Positions 23,504 to 32,688 of a stretch of DNA of 64,000 bases are shown piece by piece. Location of the stretch: NCBI RefSeq assembly GCF_003751625.1, contig NZ_RJUL01000006.1:1-64000 (forward strand). Reading direction: 5' to 3'. A model generated the notes under the pieces. The model made no database searches, had not been told where the DNA came from, and saw only the letters and a program-made list of their open reading frames with translations. Position 1 is the first letter of the stretch, and each line of letters starts with the position of its first letter. This stretch comes from Gallaecimonas pentaromativorans (GTDB lineage Bacteria > Pseudomonadota > Gammaproteobacteria > Enterobacterales > Gallaecimonadaceae). A program made the position numbers and the translations under genes.

Positions 23504-26500
23504 CCAGATTCTTAAGCGGCATGGGTTTGACCGGTTTTAGCAGGAAGTGAAAGCCAGCGTCGATAACGGCGCTGCGAATCGCATCCCCCTGGTCAGCCGA
23601 GTGAATAACACAAGGCAGCTCCCCCCACCGCGCTTGCAGGCGCCGGGCCACGTCTACCCCAAGGGCGCCATCATCCAGGTGATAGTCAATCAGCAGCAGC
23701 GCCGGCGCCGCCAGCATCTGGGTCTCGGCCTCATAACGCACGGCGTGCACTTCGGCGCCCCAGCTTTCCAACAGCGCACTTAACGCCTCGCGGACGTTAT
23801 CGTCGTTATCCATCACCAAAATTGGCAATTTTGGCAGCCATTGCTGGGTTTGGCGCTGGCTCAAGGTCTTTTGAGGCGCCGCCCCGGCGCGGGCCCTTGG
23901 CAGACTGACCCCAAAAGCGGCGCCCTGCCCCGGCGCCGAGTCCAAAGCCAGGCGGTGGCCAAGCAGGCGGCAAAGCCGGTCGGTGATGGCAAGGCCCAGT
24001 CCCAGGCCCTGCCCCTGGCCGGGGCCGAGCTGCTGGAACTCGGTGAAGATGCGCAGTTGGTCTTTTTGTGCAATGCCGGGGCCGGTATCTCGCACCCAGA
24101 GCGTCAATTCCTGCCCTTGGCGCCTTACCCCCAACAGCACTGTGCCTCGCTCGGTGTAGCGCACGGCGTTGGCCAGAAGATTCTGGGCGATACGGCGCAG
24201 CAGGCGCTTGTCGGAACGCACCCAAAGCATTGTGGGCACAGCGCGAAGGGCCAAGCCTTTATCAGAAGCGATGGCGGAGAATTCACGCACCAACGGCTCC
24301 AGCACCTCGCTTAAGGGGAAATCGCTCAGCTCCGCCTTGACGGCGCCGGCATCGATTTTGGTTATCTCCAGCAGCGCCGAGAGCAGGCTTTCGGCCGATT
24401 GCAGCGAGCTTTGCACGTTATCGGCCAGGGCCTTTAACGCCCCTTGTGGGGCTTTTTCCTTTAACAGCGCGCTAAAAAGGATGGCGGCGTTAAAAGGTTG
24501 CAAGAGATCATGCCCCGCCGCGGCAAAAAAGCGGGTTTTGGCGGCGGTGGCTTCTTCTACGGCGCGGTTGGCAGCCAGCAACTGGCTGTTAACGGTTTGC
24601 AGGGCCTGGGTGCGCTCTTCCACCCGCTCTTCCAGCGCCTCGTTAAGCTCGGTGAGCTGCTGCTGGGCCTGGATAAACTCGGTGATGTCGGTGTAGGTGG
24701 TAACAAAGCCGCCGCCGGGCAGAGGGTGGCCTTCCATCTCCACCACGGTGCCGTCGTCCTGGCGGCGCTGGTAGCGGTAGCGCGAGCCCGACCGCAGGTG
24801 ATTGAGACGTTTCTGCACTTCCTGGGTAGGGTCACCAGTGAGTAAACCACGCTCGGCGTTAAAACGGATTAAGTCTTCCACCGGCCGGCCTACCGTTACC
24901 AGGTCGCCTGGGTAGTCGAATAGCTCCAGGTAGCGCCGGTTCCAGGCAATGATGCGCATGTCCCTGTCCACCACACTGATGCCCTGGGAGATGTTCTCGA
25001 TAGTTGCAGTTAGCAGGCTCTGGTTAAAGCGCAGCACCTGGGAGGCTTCGTCCACAAAGCTCGCCACTTGCGACAGCGGCAGCGCCTTTTGGGCCCGAAG
25101 CGCGTCCATCACCATGCGCATCGAGGCGCCGCCAATGACCGCCGAGAGGTGTTTTTCTACCTGCTGAACCAAGGCCGGAGGAGCCGCCTGGCGGGACAGC
25201 TCGGTCGCACCGGGGTACTGGCGGCGAATAAGGCCCTCGGCTACGTCTTCGCCGGCAAAGCGTTTGACCAGTTCAAAGCAGTCTTGCACCGTCAGCACCG
25301 ATGAGGCTACGTGCAGGGGCTGGCGCATAAAAGAGTCGGCCTGCAATTGCTCGCTGACCGAGGTATGGGACAAAAACGACACCAGCACGGTGAGCGCCAG
25401 GTTGACCCCAAGGCTAAGCAGCGTGCCAAAACTGATGGCGTCCATGGGCACCGGCAATCCCGGCACCGCCACCCCAAAGCCTTGAGGGAGCAGCAGGGTG
25501 TAAGCCCAAAGCAGCGAGCCGGCCATTAACCCGGCACGGGCGCCCTTGGAGTTGGTGCCGCGCCACACCAGCCCCAGCACCAGCGGCGGGAATAGCTGCG
25601 CCACCAGCACAAAGGCCATCAGCCCCATTTGCGACAAGGTGTCGCTGCTGACACTGGCCCGGTAATAGAAAAAGCCCCCCAGCACCACCACCAGCATCGC
25701 CAGGCGCCGCAGCCACAGCAGCCAGCTGCCCTGCCCCGTCTCCGGCAAGCCCCGCACTTTTAGCAGCATCGGCGCGGTGAGATCGTTGGTGATCATGATT
25801 GACAGCACCACCGTTGCCACCACCACCATGGCGGTAGAGGCCGAGAGGCCGCCAAGGTAAGCCAGCAGGGTCAGCCAGGGCGAGTTCAGCGCCATGGGCA
25901 GGTAGAGCACGTAGCGGTCCGGGCTTACCGAATCGCCCAGCAACACGGCACCGGCGAGGCCCAGCGGCAGGGTAAAGATGCCAATAGCCACCAGGTAGGC
26001 CGGGAACAGCCAGCGAGTACGGCGCAAAAAAGGCAAACGGGGACTTTCAACAAAAGTGAGGTGAAAAAGCCTTGGCAAACACAAGGTAGCGGCCAGCCCT
26101 AAGAGGGTGTGGACCCAATAGACATAACCGGGGGCTGCTTGCTGTTGCAGCTTGGCCACCTGCGGGCTTTGGGCGGCCGCCTGAAGCAGCGGGCCAAAGC
26201 CGCCAAACTGGCCGTACACCACCACCAGCGCCAACACCCAAAAGGCAATCAGCTTGACGATGGACTCGAAGGCGAGCGCCGTCATCATACCGGCGTTATG
26301 GGCCTGGGCCTGGGTGTGGCGCGAGGCAAACAACATGGCAAAGATGGCCATGGCCAGGGCGACCCCCAGCGCGGTGTCTTGCCACCAGTGGCTGCTTTGG
26401 TGATCGGTCAGAACATTGATGGCATCGGCCACCGCCCTTAACTGCAAGGCGATATACGGGATGATGGAGGCCACCGCCACCAAGGTTACCGACACCGCCA

Positions 26501-26840
26501 AGGCGCGGCTGCGGCCAAAGCGGGTGGCGATAAAATCGGCAATGGAAGTGATGTTGTTGCGCCGGATATGAATAGCCAGGCGCTTTAAAGCGGGGAAAGC
26601 AAAGAGGTACAGCAAGATAGTGCCGGTGTAAGTGGGGGGGAGCCACCAGCCGTTATGTACCGCTTGCCCTGTTACCCCGAAAAAGGCCCAAGACGTGCAG
26701 TAAACCCCCAATGACAAACCGGCTGTCCATCCGGACAGCCGGTGCCTGGCATTGACGCGCTCACCCCAATAGGCGATGGCGAACAGCAGGGCAATATAGG
26801 CAAGGGAGACCAGGGTAACCGGCCCCCACCCCAGCGGCAT
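23484..26840 (-). CDS. Hybrid sensor histidine kinase with N-terminal SLC5 (Na+/solute symporter) domain
   Basis: A 1118-residue protein. Residues 1 to about 490 form a 13-helix SLC5 transporter-like domain (RLSGWTAGLSLGVYCTSWAFFGVTGQ, as in CbrA/PutP). Then come a PAS domain with NAWNRRYLELFDY-type core (about 630-745), a coiled coil (LNEALEERVEERTQALQ), HisKA with phospho-His in FFAAAGHDLLQP (about 790), HATPase (NLLANAVRYTERG; GLGLGLAITDRL) and a C-terminal receiver (DNDD; Asp in LLIDYHLDD). Its ATG overlaps the hbdH stop as TGATG, so it is translationally coupled to scoA-scoB-hbdH. Sensing or importing acetoacetate/3-hydroxybutyrate is inferred from that linkage. Confidence 0.92.
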   Translation of the reverse strand: MPLGWGPVTLVSLAYIALLFAIAYWGERVNARHRLSGWTAGLSLGVYCTSWAFFGVTGQAVHNGWWLPPTYTGTILLYLFAFPALKRLAIHIRRNNITSIADFIATRFGRSRALAVSVTLVAVASIIPYIALQLRAVADAINVLTDHQSSHWWQDTALGVALAMAIFAMLFASRHTQAQAHNAGMMTALAFESIVKLIAFWVLALVVVYGQFGGFGPLLQAAAQSPQVAKLQQQAAPGYVYWVHTLLGLAATLCLPRLFHLTFVESPRLPFLRRTRWLFPAYLVAIGIFTLPLGLAGAVLLGDSVSPDRYVLYLPMALNSPWLTLLAYLGGLSASTAMVVVATVVLSIMITNDLTAPMLLKVRGLPETGQGSWLLWLRRLAMLVVVLGGFFYYRASVSSDTLSQMGLMAFVLVAQLFPPLVLGLVWRGTNSKGARAGLMAGSLLWAYTLLLPQGFGVAVPGLPVPMDAISFGTLLSLGVNLALTVLVSFLSHTSVSEQLQADSFMRQPLHVASSVLTVQDCFELVKRFAGEDVAEGLIRRQYPGATELSRQAAPPALVQQVEKHLSAVIGGASMRMVMDALRAQKALPLSQVASFVDEASQVLRFNQSLLTATIENISQGISVVDRDMRIIAWNRRYLELFDYPGDLVTVGRPVEDLIRFNAERGLLTGDPTQEVQKRLNHLRSGSRYRYQRRQDDGTVVEMEGHPLPGGGFVTTYTDITEFIQAQQQLTELNEALEERVEERTQALQTVNSQLLAANRAVEEATAAKTRFFAAAGHDLLQPFNAAILFSALLKEKAPQGALKALADNVQSSLQSAESLLSALLEITKIDAGAVKAELSDFPLSEVLEPLVREFSAIASDKGLALRAVPTMLWVRSDKRLLRRIAQNLLANAVRYTERGTVLLGVRRQGQELTLWVRDTGPGIAQKDQLRIFTEFQQLGPGQGQGLGLGLAITDRLCRLLGHRLALDSAPGQGAAFGVSLPRARAGAAPQKTLSQRQTQQWLPKLPILVMDNDDNVREALSALLESWGAEVHAVRYEAETQMLAAPALLLIDYHLDDGALGVDVARRLQARWGELPCVIHSADQGDAIRSAVIDAGFHFLLKPVKPMPLKNLVRRLLA

Positions 26841-27580
26841 CACCTGGCGGTCCAACCTCCATCCAGCACCAGGGTCTGGGCCGTGATGTTACGGGCCGCA
26901 GGGCTGATGAGGAACATGGCAGAGCCCGCGATCTCCTCGAGGGTGATAAAGGCCTTTTTGGCCATGGGTGCCAGGAAGATGTTGGCCACCACATCCTCTT
27001 CGGTCATGTTGTTTTCCCGCGCTTGGTCGGCAATTTGCTTGTCTACCAGCGGGGTTTTCACATAAGCCGGACAGATGGTGTTGACGGTGATGTCCGCCTC
27101 ACCCAACTCCAGGGCCAGGGTCTTGGCAAAGCCTAAGAGGCCATGCTTGGCTGACACATAGGCTGATTTATAGGGGGATGCCACCAGCGAGTGGATAGAG
27201 CCGATATTGATGATGCGGCCAAAGTTCTGCTCGCGCATGGCGGGCAGGAAGGCTTTGGTCATGATCATCGGCCCTACCAGCATGATATCAATCAGTTGGC
27301 GCCACTTGTCGGCAGGGAAGTCTTCGAGCCGCGCCACGTGTTGAATGCCGGCGTTATTGACCAGCACATCAATGGCGCCCACTTCCTTGGCAAGGGCCTC
27401 GGCAGCGGTTGCATCGGTGACGTTAATGGCCACGCCTATGGCCTTGGGTAGCTTGGCGGCGGCTTCTGCCGCCTTGGCGCCGTCCAGGTCAGCCAGCACC
27501 AGCTCATGGCCGGCGTTAGCAAACTGTTCGGCGATACCAAACCCGATGCCAGAGGCACCACCCGTTACCAGCACTTTCAT
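26840..27580 (-). CDS. hbdH: 3-hydroxybutyrate dehydrogenase
   Basis: A 246-residue classical SDR oxidising D-3-hydroxybutyrate to acetoacetate with NAD. Motifs: VTGGASGIGFGIA at 5-17, NNAGIQHVARLEDFP near 80 (the NNAGIQHV wording is characteristic of this enzyme), Ser in IGSIHSLVAS, Tyr/Lys in SAYVSAKHG, and NTICPAYVKTPLV. The ATG at 27580 has GGAGG upstream and begins one base after the scoB stop; an upstream in-frame start would lie within scoB. Third gene of the scoA-scoB-hbdH-kinase operon, it feeds acetoacetate to the CoA-transferase. Confidence 0.93.
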   Translation of the reverse strand: MKVLVTGGASGIGFGIAEQFANAGHELVLADLDGAKAAEAAAKLPKAIGVAINVTDATAAEALAKEVGAIDVLVNNAGIQHVARLEDFPADKWRQLIDIMLVGPMIMTKAFLPAMREQNFGRIINIGSIHSLVASPYKSAYVSAKHGLLGFAKTLALELGEADITVNTICPAYVKTPLVDKQIADQARENNMTEEDVVANIFLAPMAKKAFITLEEIAGSAMFLISPAARNITAQTLVLDGGWTAR

Positions 27581-27581
27581 G

Positions 27582-28238
27582 TCATACCTCCATTTCTGGA
27601 ACATCGTCGGCAGCAATGAGCTTGCCGGCAGTCTTTTCACGGATTTCCTGAACGCTGACCCCGGGCGCACGTTCTTTCAGAACGAAGGCGCCATTCTCTA
27701 TTTCGAAATACCCCAGGTCGGTAAGGACCTTTTTGATGCAACCGGCCCCGGTCAGAGGCAGCTCGCACAGGGGAAGCAGTTTTGAATTGCCGTATTTATC
27801 GGCATGCATCATGGTGACGATGATGTTATCGGCACCAGCCACCAAATCCATGGCGCCGCCCATGCCCTTGACCAGCTTGCCGGGGATCATCCAACTGGCG
27901 ATGTTGCCTTGGATATCCACCTCAAAAGCCCCCAGCACGGTCAGATCCACGTGGCCGCCACGGATCATCGCAAAGGATTCGGCAGAGTTGAAGAAGCTGG
28001 CACCCTTCACAGTGGTGACAGTCTGTTTACCGGCATTGATGAGATCCGGGTCTACCTCGTCTTCGGTTGGGAAAGCGCCCATGCCCAGCAGGCCATTCTC
28101 CGATTGCAACATCACATCGATGCCCTCGGGAATGTAGTTGGCCACCAGGGTGGGAATGCCGATACCGAGGTTAACGTAGTAACCGTCTTTGAGTTCTTTG
28201 GCGACACGGGCCGCCATTTGTTCGCGGGACAGTGCCAT
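27582..28238 (-). CDS. scoB: 3-oxoacid CoA-transferase subunit B
   Basis: The beta subunit (218 residues) of succinyl-CoA:3-ketoacid CoA-transferase, which activates acetoacetate to acetoacetyl-CoA. The catalytic Glu lies in the family motif LQSENGLLGMG near residue 45, preceded by YYVNLGIGIPTLVANYIP; DLTVLGAFEVDIQGNIASW and GAMDLVAGA follow. It begins three bases after scoA and ends one base before hbdH. The same fold is shared by AtoA; the pairing with hbdH favours ketone-body use. Confidence 0.94.
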   Translation of the reverse strand: MALSREQMAARVAKELKDGYYVNLGIGIPTLVANYIPEGIDVMLQSENGLLGMGAFPTEDEVDPDLINAGKQTVTTVKGASFFNSAESFAMIRGGHVDLTVLGAFEVDIQGNIASWMIPGKLVKGMGGAMDLVAGADNIIVTMMHADKYGNSKLLPLCELPLTGAGCIKKVLTDLGYFEIENGAFVLKERAPGVSVQEIREKTAGKLIAADDVPEMEV

Positions 28239-28241
28239 GAC

Positions 28242-28934
28242 TCAGCTCCTTACGGTCCGTTGCTCGATGCGTTTTTCAAAGGTGCCCTTGATAACCCGGT
28301 CGACATAAATGCCGGGGGTATGGATAAACTCAGGGTCCAACGCGTCAACGATTTCTTCGGCTTCCACCACGGTAATTTTGCCGGCGGTGGCCATCATCGG
28401 GTTGAAGTTCATGGCGGTCTTGCGGAAGGTCAGGTTACCGAAGCGATCCGCTTGATAGGCGCGCACCAAGGCAAAATCGGCGGTCAGGCTCGGCTCAAGC
28501 ACATAGTGGCGGCCGTCGATTTCGCGGGTTTCTTTGCCTTCGGCAACCGGGGTGCCGTAGCCGGTGGCGGTGAAAAAGGCCGGGATACCGGCGCCACCGG
28601 CACGAATTTTTTCAGCCAGGTTACCTTGGGGGGTCAGTTCCACTTCCAGCTCGCCAGAGAGCATCTGGCGCATAAACTCGGCGTTTTCACCGACATAAGA
28701 CGCCACCATCTTCTTGATCTGCTTGGTCTGCAGCAGCAGGCCAAGACCAAAGTCATCGACCCCAGCATTGTTGGAAATGCAGGTCAGGCCTTTGACACCG
28801 GTATCTCGCATGGCGGTGATAAGACCTTCGGGAATACCGCACAGGCCAAAACCACCCACCATTACCGTCATATTGCTTTCGATGCCAGCCAAGGCCTCTT
28901 CGTAACTTTGAACGATCTTATTAAACCCAGACAT
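28242..28934 (-). CDS. scoA: 3-oxoacid CoA-transferase subunit A
   Basis: The alpha subunit (230 residues) of the acetoacetate CoA-transferase. It contains [17 protein letters not shown] near residue 24, the CoA-transferase signature, [20 protein letters not shown], and the C-terminal [16 protein letters not shown] chose the ATG at 28934 because AAGGAG lies just upstream and it starts with the conserved [11 protein letters not shown]. It is the first gene of the operon scoA-scoB-hbdH-SLC5 kinase. The 110-base gap to sohB upstream must hold the promoter; I saw no clear sigma-54 or sigma-70 hexamers. Confidence 0.94.
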   Translation of the reverse strand: MSGFNKIVQSYEEALAGIESNMTVMVGGFGLCGIPEGLITAMRDTGVKGLTCISNNAGVDDFGLGLLLQTKQIKKMVASYVGENAEFMRQMLSGELEVELTPQGNLAEKIRAGGAGIPAFFTATGYGTPVAEGKETREIDGRHYVLEPSLTADFALVRAYQADRFGNLTFRKTAMNFNPMMATAGKITVVEAEEIVDALDPEFIHTPGIYVDRVIKGTFEKRIEQRTVRS

Positions 28935-29044
28935 CACAGTCTCCTTATGAAACTTGGGCCATGCTAGCGCCCGGCTTTGCCAAGGCACCAGCCTACTTTA
29001 GTGTTAGAGATCCGCTCCCAGGGTATACCTTGCTTTACAGTGCC

Positions 29045-30010
29045 TTACAGGCCAAGCCGCGTCAGCACGGCGCGCAGGGACAAGCCCAGTTTCTCACCCA
29101 GTTTGCGTTTGAGTTGGTAACTGACCGCCAAGATCCGATGGCTGCCGAGTTTGGCAGTCAGGTAAGCATCGGAGGTGGCAATGTCGTCAATCAGGCCTTT
29201 CTCCAGCGCATCGACCCCCAGCCACACTTCGCCGGTAGCCACCTGCTCCACATCCAGCTGCGGCCTAAATTGGCTCACGTGGTTGCGAAAGTGACCGTGG
29301 ATCACGTTGAGATCGGCAACAAACTTCTCGCGCCCTTCCTCGGTGTTCTCCCCCAACACGGAAAGGGTTCGTTTGAATTTGCCTGCGGTGTGTTGCTCGT
29401 AGTCGATGTCGTGCTTTTTCAAAACCTTATGCAGGTTAGGAATGCCCGCTATCACACCGATAGAGCCTAGCATGGCAAAGGGCGCTGCCAAGATCCGGTC
29501 GGCAACGCAGGCCATCATGTAACCGCCACTGGCGGCCACCTTGTCTACCACAACGGTCAGCGGAACCCCGGCATCCCGGACTCGCGCCAGTTGCGAAGCG
29601 GCCAAGCCATAACCATGGACCACGCCGCCCGGAGATTCCAGCCGCAGCAGCACTTCGTCTTGTGCCCCGGCCACCGCCAATACTGCGGTCACTTCTTCGC
29701 GCAGGGCTTCCACTTCATGGGCGTCCATGGAGCCGTGAAAATCCAGCACAAAGAGGGTGGGTTTGCCGTCATCACTGGCCTTTTTGGCCGCCTTTTCCTC
29801 GGCTTTAAGGGCCTTTTTATCCAGTAGTTCGGCTTTGAGACGCTGGCCATAGCCGCGCAGACGTTTACCCAAGTCGGTAACGGTCAGCTCCCCTTTTTGG
29901 CGCTGCTTGCGAAGGGAAAGCGCGGCCACCACCACCAGCAATACCACTATGGCTACCACCAAGGTCAGGGTCTTGGCCAGGAACAGGCCGTATTGAGAAA
30001 GAAAATCCAA
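29045..30010 (-). CDS. sohB: Inner-membrane signal-peptide-peptidase-like protease SohB
   Basis: SohB is an S49-family membrane protease of 321 residues, facing the periplasm behind one N-terminal helix (YGLFLAKTLTLVVAIVVLLVVVAA region, residues 6-30). FHGSMDAHEVEALREEV, RLESPGGVVHGYG, the catalytic Ser in KVAASGGYMMA and the Lys in GKFKRTL are present. I place the start at the TTG at 30010: GGAG sits eight bases upstream and MDFLSQYGLFLAK lines up with E. coli MELLSEYGLFLAK. A GTG two codons upstream is the alternative. Single gene. Confidence 0.92.
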   Translation of the reverse strand: MDFLSQYGLFLAKTLTLVVAIVVLLVVVAALSLRKQRQKGELTVTDLGKRLRGYGQRLKAELLDKKALKAEEKAAKKASDDGKPTLFVLDFHGSMDAHEVEALREEVTAVLAVAGAQDEVLLRLESPGGVVHGYGLAASQLARVRDAGVPLTVVVDKVAASGGYMMACVADRILAAPFAMLGSIGVIAGIPNLHKVLKKHDIDYEQHTAGKFKRTLSVLGENTEEGREKFVADLNVIHGHFRNHVSQFRPQLDVEQVATGEVWLGVDALEKGLIDDIATSDAYLTAKLGSHRILAVSYQLKRKLGEKLGLSLRAVLTRLGL

Positions 30011-30050
30011 TTTCACTACTCCGTGACTGCAAAGCCTTGAGTGTAAAACA

Positions 30051-30077
30051 AAACACCCGGCCAGTGGCCGGGTGTTT
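30051..30077 (-). terminator. Terminator of the VolA-type lipase gene
   Basis: AAACACCCGGCC-AGT-GGCCGGGTGTTT, a strong stem 19 bases after the lipase stop and inside the sohB leader. Confidence 0.8.
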
Positions 30078-30095
30078 TTACGCATTTACGGCGAC

Positions 30096-32519
30096 TTAGT
30101 CTTGCGCCGCGTCTGCCAGTACCGCGCTGTTGGTGACCAGGATGGTCAAACCTTTACTGGCCAGGAAGCTGGCCACTTGGGTTTGCATCTCGGTGGTCAC
30201 AGCAGCCGAGCTGGCCGGTGACAGCAAGGAGGTGTGAGCGCCAGCATTAAAGTGCGCTACACCGCTGACCTGGGTGGTGCCGTCAGTGCTGGTCAGGGTA
30301 GCCGTGATGGGGGTCAGGCCCAGGCTTGCCACCAGCGGATCGGTACCGGACAGCGGATAACCGAAGGCGGCGTTGCTGTTGGGGATGACCTGATCGCTGG
30401 TGCCGGCAGTGCCGTTACCCACCACTTCGTGAACCAGCAGCCCAGGGGTATTGCCCTTGAGGGTCACGCCATAGGCGATGGGGTCGGCCGAATCCAGCAC
30501 CGTTTGCGCGGCAAACAGGAACTGCGGCAGGAACTGCTCGTACACCGCGTCAACCAGTTGCTCATAGCCGGCATCACCCGGTTGCAGGTTGTTGGTGTTG
30601 GCAGCGGCCAGTGCGGTCTGGAAGCTGGAAGACGCCACCAGGCCATCTTGTACCGTGGCTGCAAAAGCCGGTGAGAAGGCGAAAATACCGGCTACACCAG
30701 CGCCAGGCACCGACAGGGCCGCGGTCTTGAAGCTAAAGAAGGCCGAGTAATCGTTACCGCTCGGATCCTTGGTTTCAGTGTTACCCACCGCTACCGCCTC
30801 AGAACCGACGATGGAGCCCAGGGAGATACCCATGTAGCTGACATCGGTGCCGTCCAGGGTGGTGCCGCCGCCTAGGGTTTGGGCAGTCAGCGCCGCGCGC
30901 AGGGACAGCTCGTCCATCACGCTCTCGCGCAGGTTGTCACGCACCGTGCCAAGGCTGGCCAGGTTGGTGTAAATACCGACGTTGTCACCGGCATTGAGGT
31001 TCTCTTGGCCGTCACCGGTCAGGTCCAGGCCACGGGTACCGTGCAGCGGCAGGTCGATGGCGATCATCGCCTGGCCGTTAAGGGCCAGAGTGCCGGCGAT
31101 GGCAAGGCCGGTTTCTTTATAGGAGGTAATGCCGTGGCCGTAGACCACGGTAGGCCAGCCGGCTGCGCCTTTGGCAATAGTGCCGTCCATGCTCAAAGCG
31201 CCACGCAGGTTGTTAACGGTGCTGGGGATAGGCAGGGTAACCAGTACGTCAATGGTCTTGATGGAGCGGACCTTAGGCACCGGGTTGTACTTGGTGATGA
31301 ACTTGAGCGGGTCAACATCATCGCCAGCGTCGTTGGTGAAGCTGGCGCCAACCAGCAGCGCGTTGTTGGTGAGCGCAGCGGTAGGGTCGATACCTTGATT
31401 TGCTGCCTGCTGGGCGTAGTTGGCCTGGCTCAGGGTGCCGTTTTGCAGGGCCAGCAGCACCGCTGCCGGGCTGTCACCGGAGGCAATCCAGCGAGAAGAC
31501 AGGGCGTCGCACTGGGTCAGGTCGCCAGTCGCGATGTTACAGGCGCCGCTTGCAAAATCAGCTGCAGTGGGTTTATCCAGGAAGTACGGCAGGCTCAGAG
31601 TGGCTTTATACACTTCGGCGCCGCTGGCCAGTTGGCCGGCGGTGGTGGAGCCATCCAGGCCCAGCACATCGGCAGCGGTCTTGCCAGTGTCGGTCAGGGC
31701 CGACAAGCTCAGCTGCCCGGCTTGCAGGGTCTGCATCAACACCAGTTTGGCGTAGTTGAGGGTGTCGATGGTGCTCTGGGTAGTAAAGAGGCCGGAGTAG
31801 GTGACGCTGTCTTTGTCGATACCGGCAGCGGCCAGCACCTTTTCATAGGAGTTGACGGCGGTTTGCGCGGACAACTGGCTGGCGGTACCCAGCGGGGTGG
31901 TCTCCACGTCCTGTTTAAGCAGGTTATACGTGGCAGAGCCTTGCACGGAGCGGCCTTCGGAGTCATGTACCAGGCTGGTGGTGGCGACAACGTAAGCAGA
32001 TTTGGCGTCCAAAGGCTTCAGGGGCACGATGGCGATGGTGTTGTCGTTGGTGACTGCGGTGGTGAAATCGGTACCAAAGGTCAGGGCCGATTCGAAGGTG
32101 CAGGCGTCAACGGAGGACGCATCGGCGCAGTTGGCGTCTTCGCCACCTTTGGTGACTTTCAAAAGCACTACGGCGCCAGCTTGCTGCACTGAGGCTTCGT
32201 CCAGGGTGAGGCCGGTGGGCAAGTCAACACTGATGGTAAAAGGCGTGCTCAACGACCAGCCGTCCATGCCGGACAACACGGCTTGAGGATCGTAAGGGCT
32301 GGACTCATCGGCGACACCGGGGATGTTAAGGGTGCCGTCCGTGGTACCGCTCAGCAGCAGATCGTTGGGGATCGGCAGCACTCCATTGGAGGGATCGTAA
32401 GCGATACGGGCAGTTGCGATGCTGTTATCTGTTCCGGGTGTTTCGCTGTAGGAGTCATCTCCACAGGCACTCAGGCCCAGTGCTGCCAACACAGCGATGC
32501 TGACAAATTTCTTATCCAT
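30096..32519 (-). CDS. VolA/Pla-1/cef family extracellular lipase (surface lipoprotein)
   Basis: An 807-residue lipoprotein (signal peptide with lipobox GLSACGDD). The opening ARIAYDPSNGVLPIPNDLLLSGTTDGT and the Ser nucleophile in YMGISLGSIVGSE (about residue 585) are typical of the VolA/Pla-1/cef lipases. VolA of Vibrio cholerae is a surface-exposed lysophospholipase that lets the cell use host lipids; a similar role in exogenous lipid scavenging is inferred. PTVVYGHG and IAIDLPLHGTRG build the hydrolase core. The ATG at 32519 follows GGGGAATATC. Single gene with its own terminator. Confidence 0.87.
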   Translation of the reverse strand: MDKKFVSIAVLAALGLSACGDDSYSETPGTDNSIATARIAYDPSNGVLPIPNDLLLSGTTDGTLNIPGVADESSPYDPQAVLSGMDGWSLSTPFTISVDLPTGLTLDEASVQQAGAVVLLKVTKGGEDANCADASSVDACTFESALTFGTDFTTAVTNDNTIAIVPLKPLDAKSAYVVATTSLVHDSEGRSVQGSATYNLLKQDVETTPLGTASQLSAQTAVNSYEKVLAAAGIDKDSVTYSGLFTTQSTIDTLNYAKLVLMQTLQAGQLSLSALTDTGKTAADVLGLDGSTTAGQLASGAEVYKATLSLPYFLDKPTAADFASGACNIATGDLTQCDALSSRWIASGDSPAAVLLALQNGTLSQANYAQQAANQGIDPTAALTNNALLVGASFTNDAGDDVDPLKFITKYNPVPKVRSIKTIDVLVTLPIPSTVNNLRGALSMDGTIAKGAAGWPTVVYGHGITSYKETGLAIAGTLALNGQAMIAIDLPLHGTRGLDLTGDGQENLNAGDNVGIYTNLASLGTVRDNLRESVMDELSLRAALTAQTLGGGTTLDGTDVSYMGISLGSIVGSEAVAVGNTETKDPSGNDYSAFFSFKTAALSVPGAGVAGIFAFSPAFAATVQDGLVASSSFQTALAAANTNNLQPGDAGYEQLVDAVYEQFLPQFLFAAQTVLDSADPIAYGVTLKGNTPGLLVHEVVGNGTAGTSDQVIPNSNAAFGYPLSGTDPLVASLGLTPITATLTSTDGTTQVSGVAHFNAGAHTSLLSPASSAAVTTEMQTQVASFLASKGLTILVTNSAVLADAAQD

Positions 32520-32688
32520 GATATTCCCCATTAAATGGTTGTTTTGTTTTAGTTGACCATCGGGTCAATACGTTACTCACTGGTCCGACTTTTTACAAAT
32601 CTTTCCCGTAAAAACTTCTATCCTCGCCTATTTGGGCCCTTCTCCCGGTTCAGGTAGACTGGCGTCAAATTGCCGGACGAGATTATCC

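Noticed and set aside
28935-29044. Sigma-54 promoter before scoA
   Set aside because: GG and GC doublets occur but not with the required ten-base spacing; the linked regulator is LuxR-type, not an NtrC-type activator.
30879-32192. 437-codon frame opposite the lipase gene
   Set aside because: Low-complexity, no domain, inside a gene with a clear lipobox and hydrolase motif.
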